The notes: generated from the letters alone by a model not told the origin. Shown: positions 14,879 to 24,639, counted from the stretch's first letter. The stretch: 40,830 bases of DNA from Planctomycetota bacterium (GCA_016177925.1 JACOUH010000097.1:1-40830), one strand, 5' to 3'. Made by a program: numbers and translations.

Positions 14879-17800
14879 TCACTTCTTCGTCACCAGGCCC
14901 CTGATCTCGAAGACGTGAATCGCGCCGGTCCCCCGGCCCCGCGGACGAGCCGTCAGCACCCGCGGATCAAACACCGCCACATACAGCCGTCCCTGCTTGG
15001 CATCAGACACCGCCTGGTAGCCGACGCCCGGCAGACGGTAGATCGCCTGTCGCTTCCAGTCCGTCGCGGAGTACCGGCGCAGACTGCCGTCCTCCGTGCA
15101 GAGGAACACCGCCTCCCCGTCGATCGCCGCGGCCAAAAACGGTACCAGCGTTGTCTCGTAACGCAGGTCGCTCCCCTGTCCCACGCCCGCCCGCAGCACC
15201 GTCCCTGTCTTGCTCAGCAGGAAACGCCCGTCCGGCCCGACCACGAAGTCGCCGCCCAGGTCGTGCTCGTTCCGCGCCGGCGAGCGGTAGGTCGCCGGCT
15301 TGTCGTCCAGCTTGCCGGGGATCACCAGCGCGTCGATCGAACCCGGGTTGACGCCCTGGGTCGCGACGTACAACCGCTTCTGATCCGCGGACAGACGCAG
15401 GAACGACTTCGCCCACACGCCACCCCAGCGGGCGACCACCGCGCCGGTGGCGGAATCGAGGACGGTGACGTCGGTCCAGTCACCGCGCGCCCCGCTGAGA
15501 TAGACGCGGCCCCGATCGTCGGCGGCGATATCGAACGCGGGGACGTCAATCGGCAGTGTCTTGCGGACTTCCCACTTCTTCGCGTCGACGAGTTGAACCT
15601 TGCCTCCTCTCTCCTGCCCCGCCGGGGCGAGTGCGACCAGCGTCTTGCCGTCGGGCGTCATCGTCAACACTTCCGTGCCCGGCCCAACCGTCAGGTCGCT
15701 GGCCCGCTCCAGGCTCTCGGTGTCGATGCGAGTCAGTGGCCCCTCGGTGCCGTTGAGGTAATAGAGCCAGCGCCGATTCGGCGACAGCATGAGGTTGCCG
15801 ACCGTGCCCGCCGTCGCGATGATCCTCTTCGGCTTCAGCACCTCGCGCGGCCGTTCTTCGCTGACCCCTGACCCCTGACCGCTGACCCCTGGCTCCGGAG
15901 CCCTGCCCTTCTCCAGCTCCCACACGAGGACCTCGGCCTCATTGCTACCCGAGAGCGTCGAGCGGCTGTCCGGGGCAAAGCCGACCGTCAGGACCGATGC
16001 CGTGTGCCGGCCGAAGCGACGCAACTCGCGGCCCGTATTCGTCTCCCACAGCCGCACGGTCGCGTCGGTCCCGCCTGACAGCACTTGCTTGCCGTCCGGA
16101 GAGAAGGCCACACTCTTGACATAACTCTCGTGACCGATGAACGACCGCAGGATTCGCCCTGTCGACACTTCCCACAGTCGCACGGTCCCGTCGTCCGACC
16201 CGGACAGTACCTGCCGCCTGTCCGCCGAAAACGCAACAGCCGTCACCGATGCCGTGTGCCCCTCGAACGCCCGCGCCTCCTTGCCCGTTTGCAGGTCGAC
16301 AAGGTGGATGAGGTTATCACCGCAGACCAGGGCCTGCTTGCCGTCCGGGGCGAAGGCGATTGCGTTGATGTAGCGGGCGAGCCCATCGAGGCGGCGGATC
16401 TCTTTGGTCGTCTCGGCGTCCCAGAGGAGGATGCTGTGATCCAGTGCCGCCGACAGGACGCGCTTGCCCTCGGGCGAGAAGGCAACGCAGAGCACCAGCC
16501 CCGCATGTCCCTCGAAACGACGCAACTCGTTGCCGGCATCAACGTCCCACAACCGTACCGTCTGGTCGGCGCCGCCGGAGACGGCGAACTTGCCGTCGGG
16601 CGAGAAGGCGACGCTCCAGACCGAGGCGGTGTGACCGATGAACCGGCGCAAGTCGCGGCCCGCCTCGACGTCCCATAGCCGCACGCTCTTGTCGGCGCTG
16701 GCCAGCAGCGCACGCCGGCCATCCGGCGAGAACGACACCGCGTTGACCTGGTTCGCCCCGCCCTCCAGCGGGTCAACCTCGCCGGTGTTGTCGGGCAGGC
16801 CCTGGCCGCTCGCCCCCGCCTGCAGCGGTGTCCCCAGCCGCAGCGCCCGCACCTCATCGCCAAAGGCCTGTACTAACACCTGGCGCGAGACCGTCCCGCC
16901 CGGCACCTTCAGCCCGCCAAGGTTGCGGGCAACGGCTTCGTTTTTCACCACGCGCTTGAGGAAATCCTTGGGCTTCAGGCCCATCTCGGCGGCGGCGGTC
17001 TGCTGGTCGACGTCAGCCTCGTAGCGCAGCGTTAGCGTCGACACCGGCTCGAACGCGCTGATGCGGTTGCCCGTCCTGTCGAGGGCCTTGCGATAGCGCT
17101 CGGCGTCCTCGTCCATGAGGCGCTTCATCTTCTCGTCCGCCGGGTAGAGAGCACGGATCACCTCCGCATCCTGGCGCGAGAAGAACTTCTTGTTCTTGAG
17201 GACATGGTCGCGGATCTGGTCACTCTTTTGAAGGATGCCCGTGATGTGACACGACATGCACGAGACGCCCGCCTCGACGGCACGATCCGGACGCTTCGGA
17301 TCGCTGACGATGGCGACCGGCCCCTTGTCGAGACGGTTGTTCTCGGCGTTGACCAGCATGAAACCGTGCAGTCCGTTGGGCAAGTTAAAGATGATCTCGC
17401 CGCCGGCATGCTGGAAGGTGTTGTCGGTGCCGCCGGGGCCGAGCGGGTAAGCGAAGAGGTTGCGACGGTCCGGCAGCAGCAGGTCGCGCTCGACGAGGTT
17501 CTGCGGGACGGCCTCGAAGTCGTACGTCCGCCAGTAAGCGCCATGCACGGCGTCGTGCCGCTCCAGGATGCGGTTGTTGCGCGAGACGCCCGAGCCGTTG
17601 AAGCCGGCGCGGGCGACGCGCTCCTGCTGAATGTTCGTGGCGGCGTCGACACGCAGCTGCCGCTCCAGTTCGTTGGCATTGCCGGGAATTTGCAGCAACT
17701 CATAGTAGAGCGGCGCACGCGAAGCCGTTGCGATAAACCAGTCGGCGCGCACCACCGGGACACGCGCCGCCGTCCCGACGATCGCGGCGCGGGCTACCGC

Positions 17801-18514
17801 CGTGTCGTGCAGCACCGCGTAGGGATAATCTGCGACGAGCCGGTTCCACAGGGTCGCGTCCCACATGAAGTCGCGCAGGTCGATCCGCAAGACGGTTCCC
17901 GCCCGATCGACCGGCTTCGGCAGCGTGACGCGGGGGTGCCAGGAGAGACTGTTGAGGAGTTTGGCGAGGGCGTTTCGGTAGGTCTGTAGCTCGTCGTCGG
18001 AGAGGCCGAGGTTGGACTGGGGAGCAAGGCTGAAGTAGCGCGTGAAGCGCCGGCTTCGCTTCTCGACCTTCTCCAGGTCGTCGCGGACCAGGGCGAAGAC
18101 GGCCGTCTCCGGCATCAGGGCGCGCTCGGGCCGGGCCGGCAGCGCACTCAGCGCCCCGCCCTCGATCCACTCCTTCAGGAGCGCGACCTCGGCAGGGCCA
18201 GGGCGCTCCTTGACATCGGGCGGCGGCATGCGGCCGGAGACGACGCGCTTGTACAGCGGCGAGATACGGGCGTCGCCGGGGACGACTTTCTTGCGGAGGA
18301 CGAGCTTGTCGCGGTCGAGGATATAGTTCATGCCGCCTTCGAGCGAGCCGTCGCGGCCGTGGCAGCGGTGGCAGTAGTGCTCGAGGATCGCGTGGGCCTT
18401 GCCGGCCACCTCTTGATCCCCGCCGGCCGCCGGCCCGCAGAGTCCCGCCAGCACAACGGCGGCCAGGGCGCCGACCCGCCACGGACACCGCGCTCCCGAA
18501 TCGCGAAACGTCAT
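14879..18514 (-). CDS. Secreted cytochrome c-like plus WD40 repeat protein
   Basis: 1211 aa. Signal peptide (VGALAAVVLAGLCGPAAG). An N-terminal planctomycete-type cytochrome c motif CHRCH (Cys48-His52) with RMPPPDV follows, and a second haem-binding CMSCH (Cys419-His423) inside a long middle domain. Seven WD40 blades lie at about 600-900 (each AFSPDGK...SGGADQTVRLWDV...GH), then a linker encoded by a heptamer repeat (PGVSGQGSGVS). A second, more divergent propeller occupies the last 290 residues (MLSPNRRWLYYL, MTPDGKTLVAL, VVGPDGRFLLS). Likely periplasmic electron transfer combined with protein scaffolding, as in other planctomycete cytochrome-WD40 proteins; partner unknown. It converges on the integrase pseudogene with an 11-nt gap. 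Confidence 0.85.
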   Translation of the reverse strand: MTFRDSGARCPWRVGALAAVVLAGLCGPAAGGDQEVAGKAHAILEHYCHRCHGRDGSLEGGMNYILDRDKLVLRKKVVPGDARISPLYKRVVSGRMPPPDVKERPGPAEVALLKEWIEGGALSALPARPERALMPETAVFALVRDDLEKVEKRSRRFTRYFSLAPQSNLGLSDDELQTYRNALAKLLNSLSWHPRVTLPKPVDRAGTVLRIDLRDFMWDATLWNRLVADYPYAVLHDTAVARAAIVGTAARVPVVRADWFIATASRAPLYYELLQIPGNANELERQLRVDAATNIQQERVARAGFNGSGVSRNNRILERHDAVHGAYWRTYDFEAVPQNLVERDLLLPDRRNLFAYPLGPGGTDNTFQHAGGEIIFNLPNGLHGFMLVNAENNRLDKGPVAIVSDPKRPDRAVEAGVSCMSCHITGILQKSDQIRDHVLKNKKFFSRQDAEVIRALYPADEKMKRLMDEDAERYRKALDRTGNRISAFEPVSTLTLRYEADVDQQTAAAEMGLKPKDFLKRVVKNEAVARNLGGLKVPGGTVSRQVLVQAFGDEVRALRLGTPLQAGASGQGLPDNTGEVDPLEGGANQVNAVSFSPDGRRALLASADKSVRLWDVEAGRDLRRFIGHTASVWSVAFSPDGKFAVSGGADQTVRLWDVDAGNELRRFEGHAGLVLCVAFSPEGKRVLSAALDHSILLWDAETTKEIRRLDGLARYINAIAFAPDGKQALVCGDNLIHLVDLQTGKEARAFEGHTASVTAVAFSADRRQVLSGSDDGTVRLWEVSTGRILRSFIGHESYVKSVAFSPDGKQVLSGGTDATVRLWETNTGRELRRFGRHTASVLTVGFAPDSRSTLSGSNEAEVLVWELEKGRAPEPGVSGQGSGVSEERPREVLKPKRIIATAGTVGNLMLSPNRRWLYYLNGTEGPLTRIDTESLERASDLTVGPGTEVLTMTPDGKTLVALAPAGQERGGKVQLVDAKKWEVRKTLPIDVPAFDIAADDRGRVYLSGARGDWTDVTVLDSATGAVVARWGGVWAKSFLRLSADQKRLYVATQGVNPGSIDALVIPGKLDDKPATYRSPARNEHDLGGDFVVGPDGRFLLSKTGTVLRAGVGQGSDLRYETTLVPFLAAAIDGEAVFLCTEDGSLRRYSATDWKRQAIYRLPGVGYQAVSDAKQGRLYVAVFDPRVLTARPRGRGTGAIHVFEIRGLVTKK
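15861..15891. repeat. TGACCCC heptamer repeats inside CDS
   Basis: About four tandem CTGACCC(C/G) heptamers read in frame on the minus strand as a Gly/Ser-rich linker between the two propellers of the cytochrome-WD40 protein. Heptamers leave the frame intact only in multiples of three or when compensated. Confidence 0.7.
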
Positions 18515-18652
18515 CGCGGCCCCATTCGTGTGGTTGGTTGTTTGTTTCGATCCGTGTTGTGCGGGATGCCGATCGGCAGCGCGGTTCCCGGACAGGCTTT
18601 TCTCAGCATACCATCTGCCCGGAGAACAAACTACCGCCTCCCTCGCTTCGGG

Positions 18653-19687
18653 CTACGGGTGAACATCGAGCGCGGCCGGGTCAACGTCGTGGGCAATGCA
18701 CGCGACGCAGTCGCCTTGCGCCACCAGCGACGGCCCGCGCGAGGCGAGCAGTACGCCTGCCGACGGCGCCACCACCGGCACCGGCTCACGGTCGGGACGC
18801 TCCAGGAAGTGAATCAGTCCGACCGCCTGTCCCGCCGATACTTCCGCGCCGAGATCGGCCAGCGCCTCATAGAGGCCGGACTCGGGGGCGAAGCGGTAAT
18901 CGTCACGGCTGAGGGCCTGCAGCCAGCGCGTCGGCCGCAGGCCGAGGTTGGCGCGCGTCTTCTTCTCGCCGGCAAGCACGCCCAGGTGGATCAGTACGTT
19001 GCGCAGGCCACCCTGCGTCAGTAGGTGGACCGCGGCGGGCACCGGCTCGCCGCCGCCCATCTCCGTCGTGACAACGAGTTTGCCCTGCCGCTCCGCCTCA
19101 ACCGGCAGCAGGCCCGTGCCGGCAACGTCGGTGTAGAGGAACGAAAAGTCGCTGTTCCAGGCCAGCGCTGCCTCGACCATCTTGCGCCGCTGCTCGCGGT
19201 CGGGGACGAGATGCATGGTCGAGCAGGGGTAGAAGTCGAGGCTGCGGCCGCCGGTGTGGATGTCGATCACCGCGTCGGCCAGCGGGAACAGGACCGTCGT
19301 CAGGTAGTGAGCGACCATCTCGGTCGGGCTGCCGTCGGCGCGGCCGGGGAAGGCGCGATTCATGTTCTTGCCGTCCAGCGGCGACAGGCGCGTCGCAGCC
19401 TTCGCGGCCGGCAGGTTCAGCGCCGGGATCAGGACGAGCCGGCCGCGCACCTGCTCGGGACGCAATTCGCGCATCAGCCGCAGGATGGCGACCTGGCCGG
19501 GGTACTCGTCGCCGTGGTTACCCGCCAGGACAAGCACGGTCGGACCGGCGCCGTTCCTCACGACCGCAACGGGGACGAGCAGGTTGGCCCAGCCGCCGAG
19601 GTTGTAGGAGTAGGGCACACACAGGTGCCCGTACTGCTTGCCGGCCCGGTCGAAATCGACTGTCACATGGATTGGACTGCGGTCCAT
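18653..19687 (-). CDS. Succinylglutamate desuccinylase/aspartoacylase-family deacylase
   Basis: 344 aa. The ATG is preceded by GGAG at 6 nt. Zinc carboxypeptidase-like (M14-related AstE/AspA) fold: zinc ligands His58 and Glu61 in LAGNHGDEYPGQ, the NMNRAFPG arginine loop, and a third zinc ligand in VIDIHTGG. The C-terminal beta domain (LGAEVSAGQAVGLIHF...APSAGVLLA) is typical of the family. It removes an N-acyl group from an amino-acid-like substrate; close relatives include N-acetyl-diaminobutyrate deacetylases (DoeB), but the substrate cannot be read from sequence. It lies 47 nt downstream of transaldolase and may share its transcript. Cytoplasmic. Confidence 0.88.
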   Translation of the reverse strand: MDRSPIHVTVDFDRAGKQYGHLCVPYSYNLGGWANLLVPVAVVRNGAGPTVLVLAGNHGDEYPGQVAILRLMRELRPEQVRGRLVLIPALNLPAAKAATRLSPLDGKNMNRAFPGRADGSPTEMVAHYLTTVLFPLADAVIDIHTGGRSLDFYPCSTMHLVPDREQRRKMVEAALAWNSDFSFLYTDVAGTGLLPVEAERQGKLVVTTEMGGGEPVPAAVHLLTQGGLRNVLIHLGVLAGEKKTRANLGLRPTRWLQALSRDDYRFAPESGLYEALADLGAEVSAGQAVGLIHFLERPDREPVPVVAPSAGVLLASRGPSLVAQGDCVACIAHDVDPAALDVHP

Positions 19688-19734
19688 GGGGGACTCCGTT
19701 GGGGCCGTCGCTCGCGGCTTTGCCCTCACCCCGG

Positions 19735-20796
19735 TCAGGACGTGGCAACCGGCTCCAGTTCGAGACGACGCTGGGCGATCAGCGCCAGAAGTGCCTTTAG
19801 TGGATCGGCAAACTTCTTGATGCCCTCCTCCATCAGCACCGCCTCCAGCCGGGCCATATCGACCTTTGCCGCGATCTCGTCGAGCACTTCCTTGGGCGGA
19901 AGCTCGTCGACGTGACGCGTGAAGAGGCGTCCACTCTCCTGCACCTCGCGGTTGGTCGCCGGCGGGTTCGTCTCGATGTCTGAGCCGGCGAAGGCCTCGA
20001 CGTACTTCCACGGGATGTCTCCCGGGAGCTTGGCGCCGGTGCTGGCGAAGATCATCTCCTGCTTCAGGGGCAGGTTCTTGTCGGCCCAGAACTGCCGGTT
20101 CAGCCGCCAGATGTGCTTGGCGTTGACGATGCCGACCTGTCCCTGGGCCGCCGGCGACAGGGTGGGGACGTGCTTGTGCGTATAGACGTCGAGCCGGCTG
20201 ACGAAGATGCTGTAGACCGACTTGAAGCCGTCCAGGCGCGTGCGCCGCTGGGCTCCGCGCCAGATGTTGTCGCGGGCGGTACGGTACTGATCCTCGGAGA
20301 AGACGAGGGTGACGTTGAGCGTGACCCCGACCGCCGCCAATTCCTCGACAGCAGCCAGGCCGGCTGGCGTCGCCGGCACCTTGATCATGCGGTTCTGGTG
20401 GCCCTTGCTCCACTTCTTGCCCAGCTCGATGTAGCGAGCCGTCCGCTCCGCCTGCGACAGCGGGGTGTCGGGATCTTCCAACAGCGGGTCCAGCTCGAAG
20501 CTAACGTAGCCGTTGTCGCCGAAACTTTCCTGCCAGACCGGCAGGAAAACCTCCTGGGCCTGGCGGACGAGGCGGTCGGTCAGGTGCCAGGCGAGACGGT
20601 CGTTGTCCAGGCCGGCGCGGATGCCCTCGGCCAGCAGGTGGTCGAAACGACCCGTCTTGATGAGGTCGGCGACAATAATCGGGTTGGACGTGGCGCCGCT
20701 CGCCCCCCAGGCGCGATTGCGCTGCACCTCATCGGGGTCGATTGAGTCCAGCCACAGTTTCGTGCCACAGGCCACGAGCGATTCGAGCGGAGTCAT
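19735..20796 (-). CDS. tal: Transaldolase
   Basis: 353 aa. Started at [24 protein letters not shown], 7 nt after AGAGGAG. Contains [10 protein letters not shown] (substrate loop), the Schiff-base lysine in [11 protein letters not shown] (Lys139), [14 protein letters not shown] and [10 protein letters not shown]. The later [35 protein letters not shown] is the longer (TalA-like, about 350-380 aa) bacterial form seen in actinobacteria and planctomycetes. It transfers a dihydroxyacetone unit between sedoheptulose 7-phosphate and glyceraldehyde 3-phosphate in the non-oxidative pentose phosphate pathway. Cytoplasmic. Confidence 0.96.
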   Translation of the reverse strand: MTPLESLVACGTKLWLDSIDPDEVQRNRAWGASGATSNPIIVADLIKTGRFDHLLAEGIRAGLDNDRLAWHLTDRLVRQAQEVFLPVWQESFGDNGYVSFELDPLLEDPDTPLSQAERTARYIELGKKWSKGHQNRMIKVPATPAGLAAVEELAAVGVTLNVTLVFSEDQYRTARDNIWRGAQRRTRLDGFKSVYSIFVSRLDVYTHKHVPTLSPAAQGQVGIVNAKHIWRLNRQFWADKNLPLKQEMIFASTGAKLPGDIPWKYVEAFAGSDIETNPPATNREVQESGRLFTRHVDELPPKEVLDEIAAKVDMARLEAVLMEEGIKKFADPLKALLALIAQRRLELEPVATS

Positions 20797-20816
20797 GGGT
20801 TTTCTCCTCTGGGTTG

Positions 20817-20839
20817 GGCGGGTCACGGCGTGACCCGCC
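20817..20839. terminator. Hairpin at the desaturase stop codon
   Basis: GGCGGGTCAC-GGC-GTGACCCGCC, a perfect 10-bp stem that touches the stop codon of the desaturase gene and lies about 20 nt before the tal start. No T-run follows, so it may attenuate or protect mRNA rather than terminate. Confidence 0.5.
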
Positions 20840-21726
20840 TACGCGGTTGGCGCAGACTTGCGGACCGGGATGCGGCTGCGCATCTCAGCGCGGTCGACGT
20901 CCAGTTCGGCGAGGATGGGCAGGTAGACGTCACGATAGTAGATGTCCTCGCTCATGATCTCCAGGGCGTTCACCGCGGCAACACGGCGTCTTCCCTCGGC
21001 CAGTTCGTTGATCGCCGGCATGGCGAAGTTGTGCATGACCCGCCGCATCTGTTCCAACGTCTCGTCGCGGTCGTGCTGGAGGAACAGGCTGACGCCCTGG
21101 CGGAAGAAGTCGTAGTGAGCGCGCTCGTCGACGGATACCAGGCGGAGCAACTTGTTCAGCGCCGGGTCGTCGCCGCGTTCCTCCAGGCGCTGGCGCAGGT
21201 TGCGATAAGCGAGGAAGGTGGCCAGTTCCTGCGTCATGGCGTAGACGAGCATGCCGAGCTGACTGTCGTGGGGCAGGTTCCACTCGCGCTCGAAGACCAT
21301 GTTCTCCAGGTCCGTCATCTGCTCGTCGGTGCGGGAACCCGACGCGAGCAGCCAGTCGCCCAGGGCCAGCGAGTGCTTCGATTCCTCATAGCCCCAGTTG
21401 GCATAGAACCAGGTGCGGCCGCGGCTGGGCCGGACGACGGGGAGGATCTTGGAGGTGTAGTCGGGCAGGTACAGCTCGACGGCACAAAACGACTCGACGA
21501 CGTCGGCGATGGCCGGATCGACGTCCGGGTTGCATTGGTCCCAGGGGATGTCGTCGCGCAGCGACCAGCGCCTCTTCTTCTCGGCCCGGTCGAAGAAGTC
21601 GCGGTAGAGCCGCCAAAACGCCCGTTCGAGTTCCGAGGGAACCACGCCGGTTAACTCCGTCAGGAGGACGCCGCCTGGGCTCAGGGTGGACAATGCCCAA
21701 GCCTCGTCTTGCATCAGAGACAGCAC
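20839..21726 (-). CDS. Acyl-ACP desaturase-like ferritin-fold diiron protein
   Basis: 295 aa from a GTG start at 21726 (AGGAG 3 nt upstream); an in-frame ATG at 21714 is an alternative. The helical core has the paired diiron motifs of soluble stearoyl-ACP desaturases: Glu84 in VESFCAVELY, EESKH (Glu115, His118), Glu167 in MTQELATF and DERAHYDFF (Glu201, His204). The WGYEESKHSLALGDWLLASG segment is characteristic. Expected to insert a double bond into an acyl chain on ACP using O2 and ferredoxin; chain length and position unknown. It precedes tal on the same strand. Confidence 0.9.
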   Translation of the reverse strand: MLSLMQDEAWALSTLSPGGVLLTELTGVVPSELERAFWRLYRDFFDRAEKKRRWSLRDDIPWDQCNPDVDPAIADVVESFCAVELYLPDYTSKILPVVRPSRGRTWFYANWGYEESKHSLALGDWLLASGSRTDEQMTDLENMVFEREWNLPHDSQLGMLVYAMTQELATFLAYRNLRQRLEERGDDPALNKLLRLVSVDERAHYDFFRQGVSLFLQHDRDETLEQMRRVMHNFAMPAINELAEGRRRVAAVNALEIMSEDIYYRDVYLPILAELDVDRAEMRSRIPVRKSAPTA

Positions 21727-21929
21727 CCACTCCTCAATGGGGATATTCTACTGGGGTCACGTTCGAGGGGCCAGCATCACGGAAACGGGATACGGATGGG
21801 GAAGGGAGAAAACAAAAGTCCCACAGGTGCCCTCCTCGATGTCGCCCAATCATCGAGAAAAGCTCCCCGCGGGACGATGTTGATTGTGCAACCGAACAGG
21901 ACGAGTGTCAACTCTTTTCCACTCGCAAG

Positions 21930-23531
21930 CTACTCCGGTTTGAGCCGCAGTCCCTTGGGGGCGAGGGTGCGCTCGGCCAACTCGAACAGGCCCTGGACGA
22001 GCAATGCCAACAGCGCAGCCGGGACCGCCCCTTGCAGGATCAGCGAGAGGTCATCGAGCCGGATGCCGGTGAGAATCGGTTGACCGTAGCCGCCGGCGCC
22101 GATCAGCGCCCCGAGGGTGGCCGTGCCGACGTTGATAACCGCAGCGGTCTTGATCCCCGCCAGGATAGAACGCGAGGCCAGGGGCAACTCGATCAGGCGC
22201 AGCACCGCGCTGGGCGGCAGGCCCAGCGCCGCCCCCGACTCGCGTACCCCGGGCGGGATGTCGTGCAGGCCGGCGTAGGTGTTGCGCACGATTGGCAACA
22301 GGCTGTACAAGAAGAGTGCCGCAATCGCCGGCTTGCCACCGATGCCCAGCAGCGGGATCAGGAACACCAGCAACGCCAGAGAAGGGACGGTTTGCAGGAT
22401 GCTGACGACGCCGAGGATCGCCTGACCAACGACCGGGCGTTTGGCGGCCAGGACGCCCAGCGGGACCGCGACCACGACGGCGGCGCCGAGCGAAACTGCG
22501 ACCAGCAGCAGATGCTCGCCCGTCAGGCGCAGCAGATAAACGAAGAGGCTCTCCTCCTCGACGTGGATCGACAGGCCGAGCTTGTCGCGCAGGAAGCCGG
22601 CGGCGATGTGGTTCTCGCGCACCCGCTTCTGCTTGGCGCGCGAGTTCATCTCGATCATCTCCGCCTCGCTGATGCGGCCCTCCAGGCGAAACAGCGACGC
22701 CAGCACCGGCGGCGTCAGCTGCTCCTCCTTCACGAACAGGGAGGGCAGCGCCGGCAGGGGCCCGGCGCCCGCGGCGGAGAGGAGCCCGGTCACCTCGAAG
22801 TGGCGCGGCAGCAGCGGCGGCAACAGGCGGTTGCGCAGGTCAGCCCGGTAGACCCAGACGGCGTCGTAGGACGGGAAGAAGCGGCGGTCGTCCTCCAGCA
22901 CGACAAGGTCGTAGTACCGGATCTCGCCGTCGGTCGTGTAGACGTCGGTAACGTCGATGTCGCCGTTCTTCAGGCCGCGATAGGCGAGGTCGTGGTCGAG
23001 CGTCCGCACCCGGCTGTTGGGAACTTTGAGGTCGTATGCGTCCCGGAGCGGCGCCCAGCCATCGTTGCGCTCCTTGAATTCCTCCGTGAGACCGTAGCGG
23101 AGATCGGGATGCTGGCGCAGGTCTGAAATCGTCCGAATGCCGCGAGCCCGGGCGACCTCGGCGCGCATACCCAGGCCGTACGAGTCGCTGAAACCGAGTG
23201 AGCGGCTGATGCGCACGCCCTTTTCGGCCAGCGCCGCCTCCAGGTTGGTGGCGCCGGGCACGATGTCCTTGAGCAGGGTTCCGGTGTACTCGGGATAAAG
23301 GTCGATCTCGGGGGGATTCTTGACCAGGGCCTCCCAAACGATTGGCGTCGTTCCCATTTCGCGGATGTGGACCGCTCGCCCGCCGGCATCGCGGATCAGG
23401 TAACAGGCCATCTCCCCCAGGATCACCGACTCGGTGAACTTCTTCGAGCCGACGCGAATTGCCGGTGGCTCGGCCCGAGCGGGGAGGGGAAAGGCGAACA
23501 GCAGGGACAACAGTAGCCAGACGCGTCTCAT
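21930..23531 (-). CDS. Osmolyte ABC transporter, fused binding protein and permease (OpuB/OpuC type)
   Basis: 533 aa. Signal peptide MRRVWLLLSLLFAFPLPARA. An OpuAC-type substrate-binding domain follows (about 24-290: IRVGSKKFTESVILGEM, EIDLYPEYTGTLL, DVTDVYTTDGEI, FFPSYDAVWVY). A permease domain with about five membrane helices (from about 310) contains the inner-membrane coupling signature region RESGAALGLPPSAVLRLIELPLA and GTATLGALIGAGGYGQPI. Imports a quaternary ammonium or similar compatible solute such as glycine betaine or choline. Its ATG overlaps the ATPase stop codon (ATGA), indicating translational coupling. Fused SBP-permease proteins are known in this subfamily. Confidence 0.92.
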   Translation of the reverse strand: MRRVWLLLSLLFAFPLPARAEPPAIRVGSKKFTESVILGEMACYLIRDAGGRAVHIREMGTTPIVWEALVKNPPEIDLYPEYTGTLLKDIVPGATNLEAALAEKGVRISRSLGFSDSYGLGMRAEVARARGIRTISDLRQHPDLRYGLTEEFKERNDGWAPLRDAYDLKVPNSRVRTLDHDLAYRGLKNGDIDVTDVYTTDGEIRYYDLVVLEDDRRFFPSYDAVWVYRADLRNRLLPPLLPRHFEVTGLLSAAGAGPLPALPSLFVKEEQLTPPVLASLFRLEGRISEAEMIEMNSRAKQKRVRENHIAAGFLRDKLGLSIHVEEESLFVYLLRLTGEHLLLVAVSLGAAVVVAVPLGVLAAKRPVVGQAILGVVSILQTVPSLALLVFLIPLLGIGGKPAIAALFLYSLLPIVRNTYAGLHDIPPGVRESGAALGLPPSAVLRLIELPLASRSILAGIKTAAVINVGTATLGALIGAGGYGQPILTGIRLDDLSLILQGAVPAALLALLVQGLFELAERTLAPKGLRLKPE

Positions 23532-24277
23532 ACAGGCGTCTCCCGCGGCAGTTCGGGACCGCGCTGGGCCTGGATGAACTGACGGACGAACGGGTCGGCC
23601 GGCTCGCGCCACATCGCTTCGAGCGTGCCTTGCTGGACGATGCGGCCGGCTCGCATCAGCACGATGCGGTCGGCAAAGAACGCGGCCTCGCCGAGGTCGT
23701 GGGTCACCAGCACCACCGTCTTGTTCAGCGTCTTGAAGATACGCCGCAGGTCCTCTTGAAGGTCGGCGCGCACCAGGGGGTCGAGAGCGCCGAGCGGCTC
23801 GTCCATCAGCAGGGCGGCCGGCTCGAGCATGAGGGCACGCATCAGTCCGACGCGCTGCCGCTGCCCGCCGGACAGCTGCACCGGGTAGCGGTCGAGAGCG
23901 TCGGCGGGGAAGCGCGTCAGGGCGGCCAGCACCGTCAAGTGCGACTCGATACGTTCGTGGTCCCAGCCGAGGTAGCGGGCCATCAGCGTGACGTTGCCGC
24001 GGGCGGTCAGGTGAGGGAAGAGCCCGCCGTCCTGGATAACGTAGCCCAGGCGGCGGCGCAGCGGCAGAGAGTTGGCCGGCGTGACCGGCATCCCCTCGAA
24101 GAGCACCTCGCCGCTGTCGGGCGCGGTCAGGCCGATCAGCAGGCGCAGCAGGGTCGACTTGCCGCAGCCGCTGGGGCCGATCAGCACGGTCGTCTGGCCG
24201 GACGGGATGCGGAGGTCCGTTGGGTGCAGGGCCTCCTGCCGGCCGAACGTCTTGGAGACGCCTCGCAGCTCGAGCAT
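23528..24277 (-). CDS. Osmolyte ABC transporter ATPase (OpuBA/OpuCA-like)
   Basis: 249 aa, begun at MLELRGVSKTF; the longer frame includes the palindrome at 24288-24341 and is rejected. Walker A GPSGCGKS (34-41), Q-loop VIQDGGLFPHLT, signature LSGGQRQRV (135-143), Walker B LLMDEPLGALDP (Asp159, Glu160) and H-loop LVTHDLGEA. It lacks the C-terminal CBS domains of typical OpuAA/OpuCA, so osmotic gating would have to come from elsewhere. It forms a complete transporter with the overlapping downstream gene. Confidence 0.93.
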   Translation of the reverse strand: MLELRGVSKTFGRQEALHPTDLRIPSGQTTVLIGPSGCGKSTLLRLLIGLTAPDSGEVLFEGMPVTPANSLPLRRRLGYVIQDGGLFPHLTARGNVTLMARYLGWDHERIESHLTVLAALTRFPADALDRYPVQLSGGQRQRVGLMRALMLEPAALLMDEPLGALDPLVRADLQEDLRRIFKTLNKTVVLVTHDLGEAAFFADRIVLMRAGRIVQQGTLEAMWREPADPFVRQFIQAQRGPELPRETPV

Positions 24278-24287
24278 CGCACAACTC

Positions 24288-24341
24288 TTAGCCCGACGCG
24301 CCAGCGAGGCGGACACGTTCCTCGCTGGCGCGTCGGGCTAA
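24288..24341. repeat. Perfect inverted repeat (22-bp arms, 10-nt loop)
   Basis: TTAGCCCGACGCGCCAGCGA... with its exact complement ending GTCGGGCTAA. It lies 4 nt after the DUF427 stop and 10 nt before the ABC ATPase start, so it separates two minus-strand units. Terminator-like but without a T-run; possibly a mobile palindromic element. Confidence 0.9.
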
Positions 24342-24345
24342 TCTC

Positions 24346-24630
24346 TCAGGCCTCGACCTTGACGCCCTTCCAGAACGCGATGTAGCCGGCGATCTGCTTC
24401 GCCGCATCGCTCGGCGCCGGATAGTACCACGCCGCATCCTTGTTGACCTGCCCGCCGACATCGAGGTCGTAGTAGCTCGCCGTGCCTTTCCACGAGCAGA
24501 CCGTGTGCGTCTGGCTTGGCTTGAAGAACTCTTTGTGGATCGCGTCGGGCGGAAAATAGTGATTGCCCTCGACGACAATCGTCCTGTCGGACTCGGCGAG
24601 GACCGTGTTGTTCCAGGTCGCGCGTGCCAT
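24346..24630 (-). CDS. DUF427 family protein
   Basis: 94 aa. A perfect AGGAGG site is 5 nt before the ATG. Family signatures: VLAESDRTIVVEGNHYFPPDAI, HTVCSWKGTASYYDL and AAWYYPAPSDAAKQIAGYIAFWKGV. DUF427 proteins are small cytoplasmic beta-rich proteins of unknown biochemical role. It follows egtD by 9 nt and is surely cotranscribed with it. Confidence 0.9.
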   Translation of the reverse strand: MARATWNNTVLAESDRTIVVEGNHYFPPDAIHKEFFKPSQTHTVCSWKGTASYYDLDVGGQVNKDAAWYYPAPSDAAKQIAGYIAFWKGVKVEA

Positions 24631-24639
24631 GCTTTCCTC

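Noticed and set aside
21693-23126. Plus-strand frame of 477 codons
   Set aside because: Gln/Arg/Asp-rich shadow of the osmolyte transporter gene.
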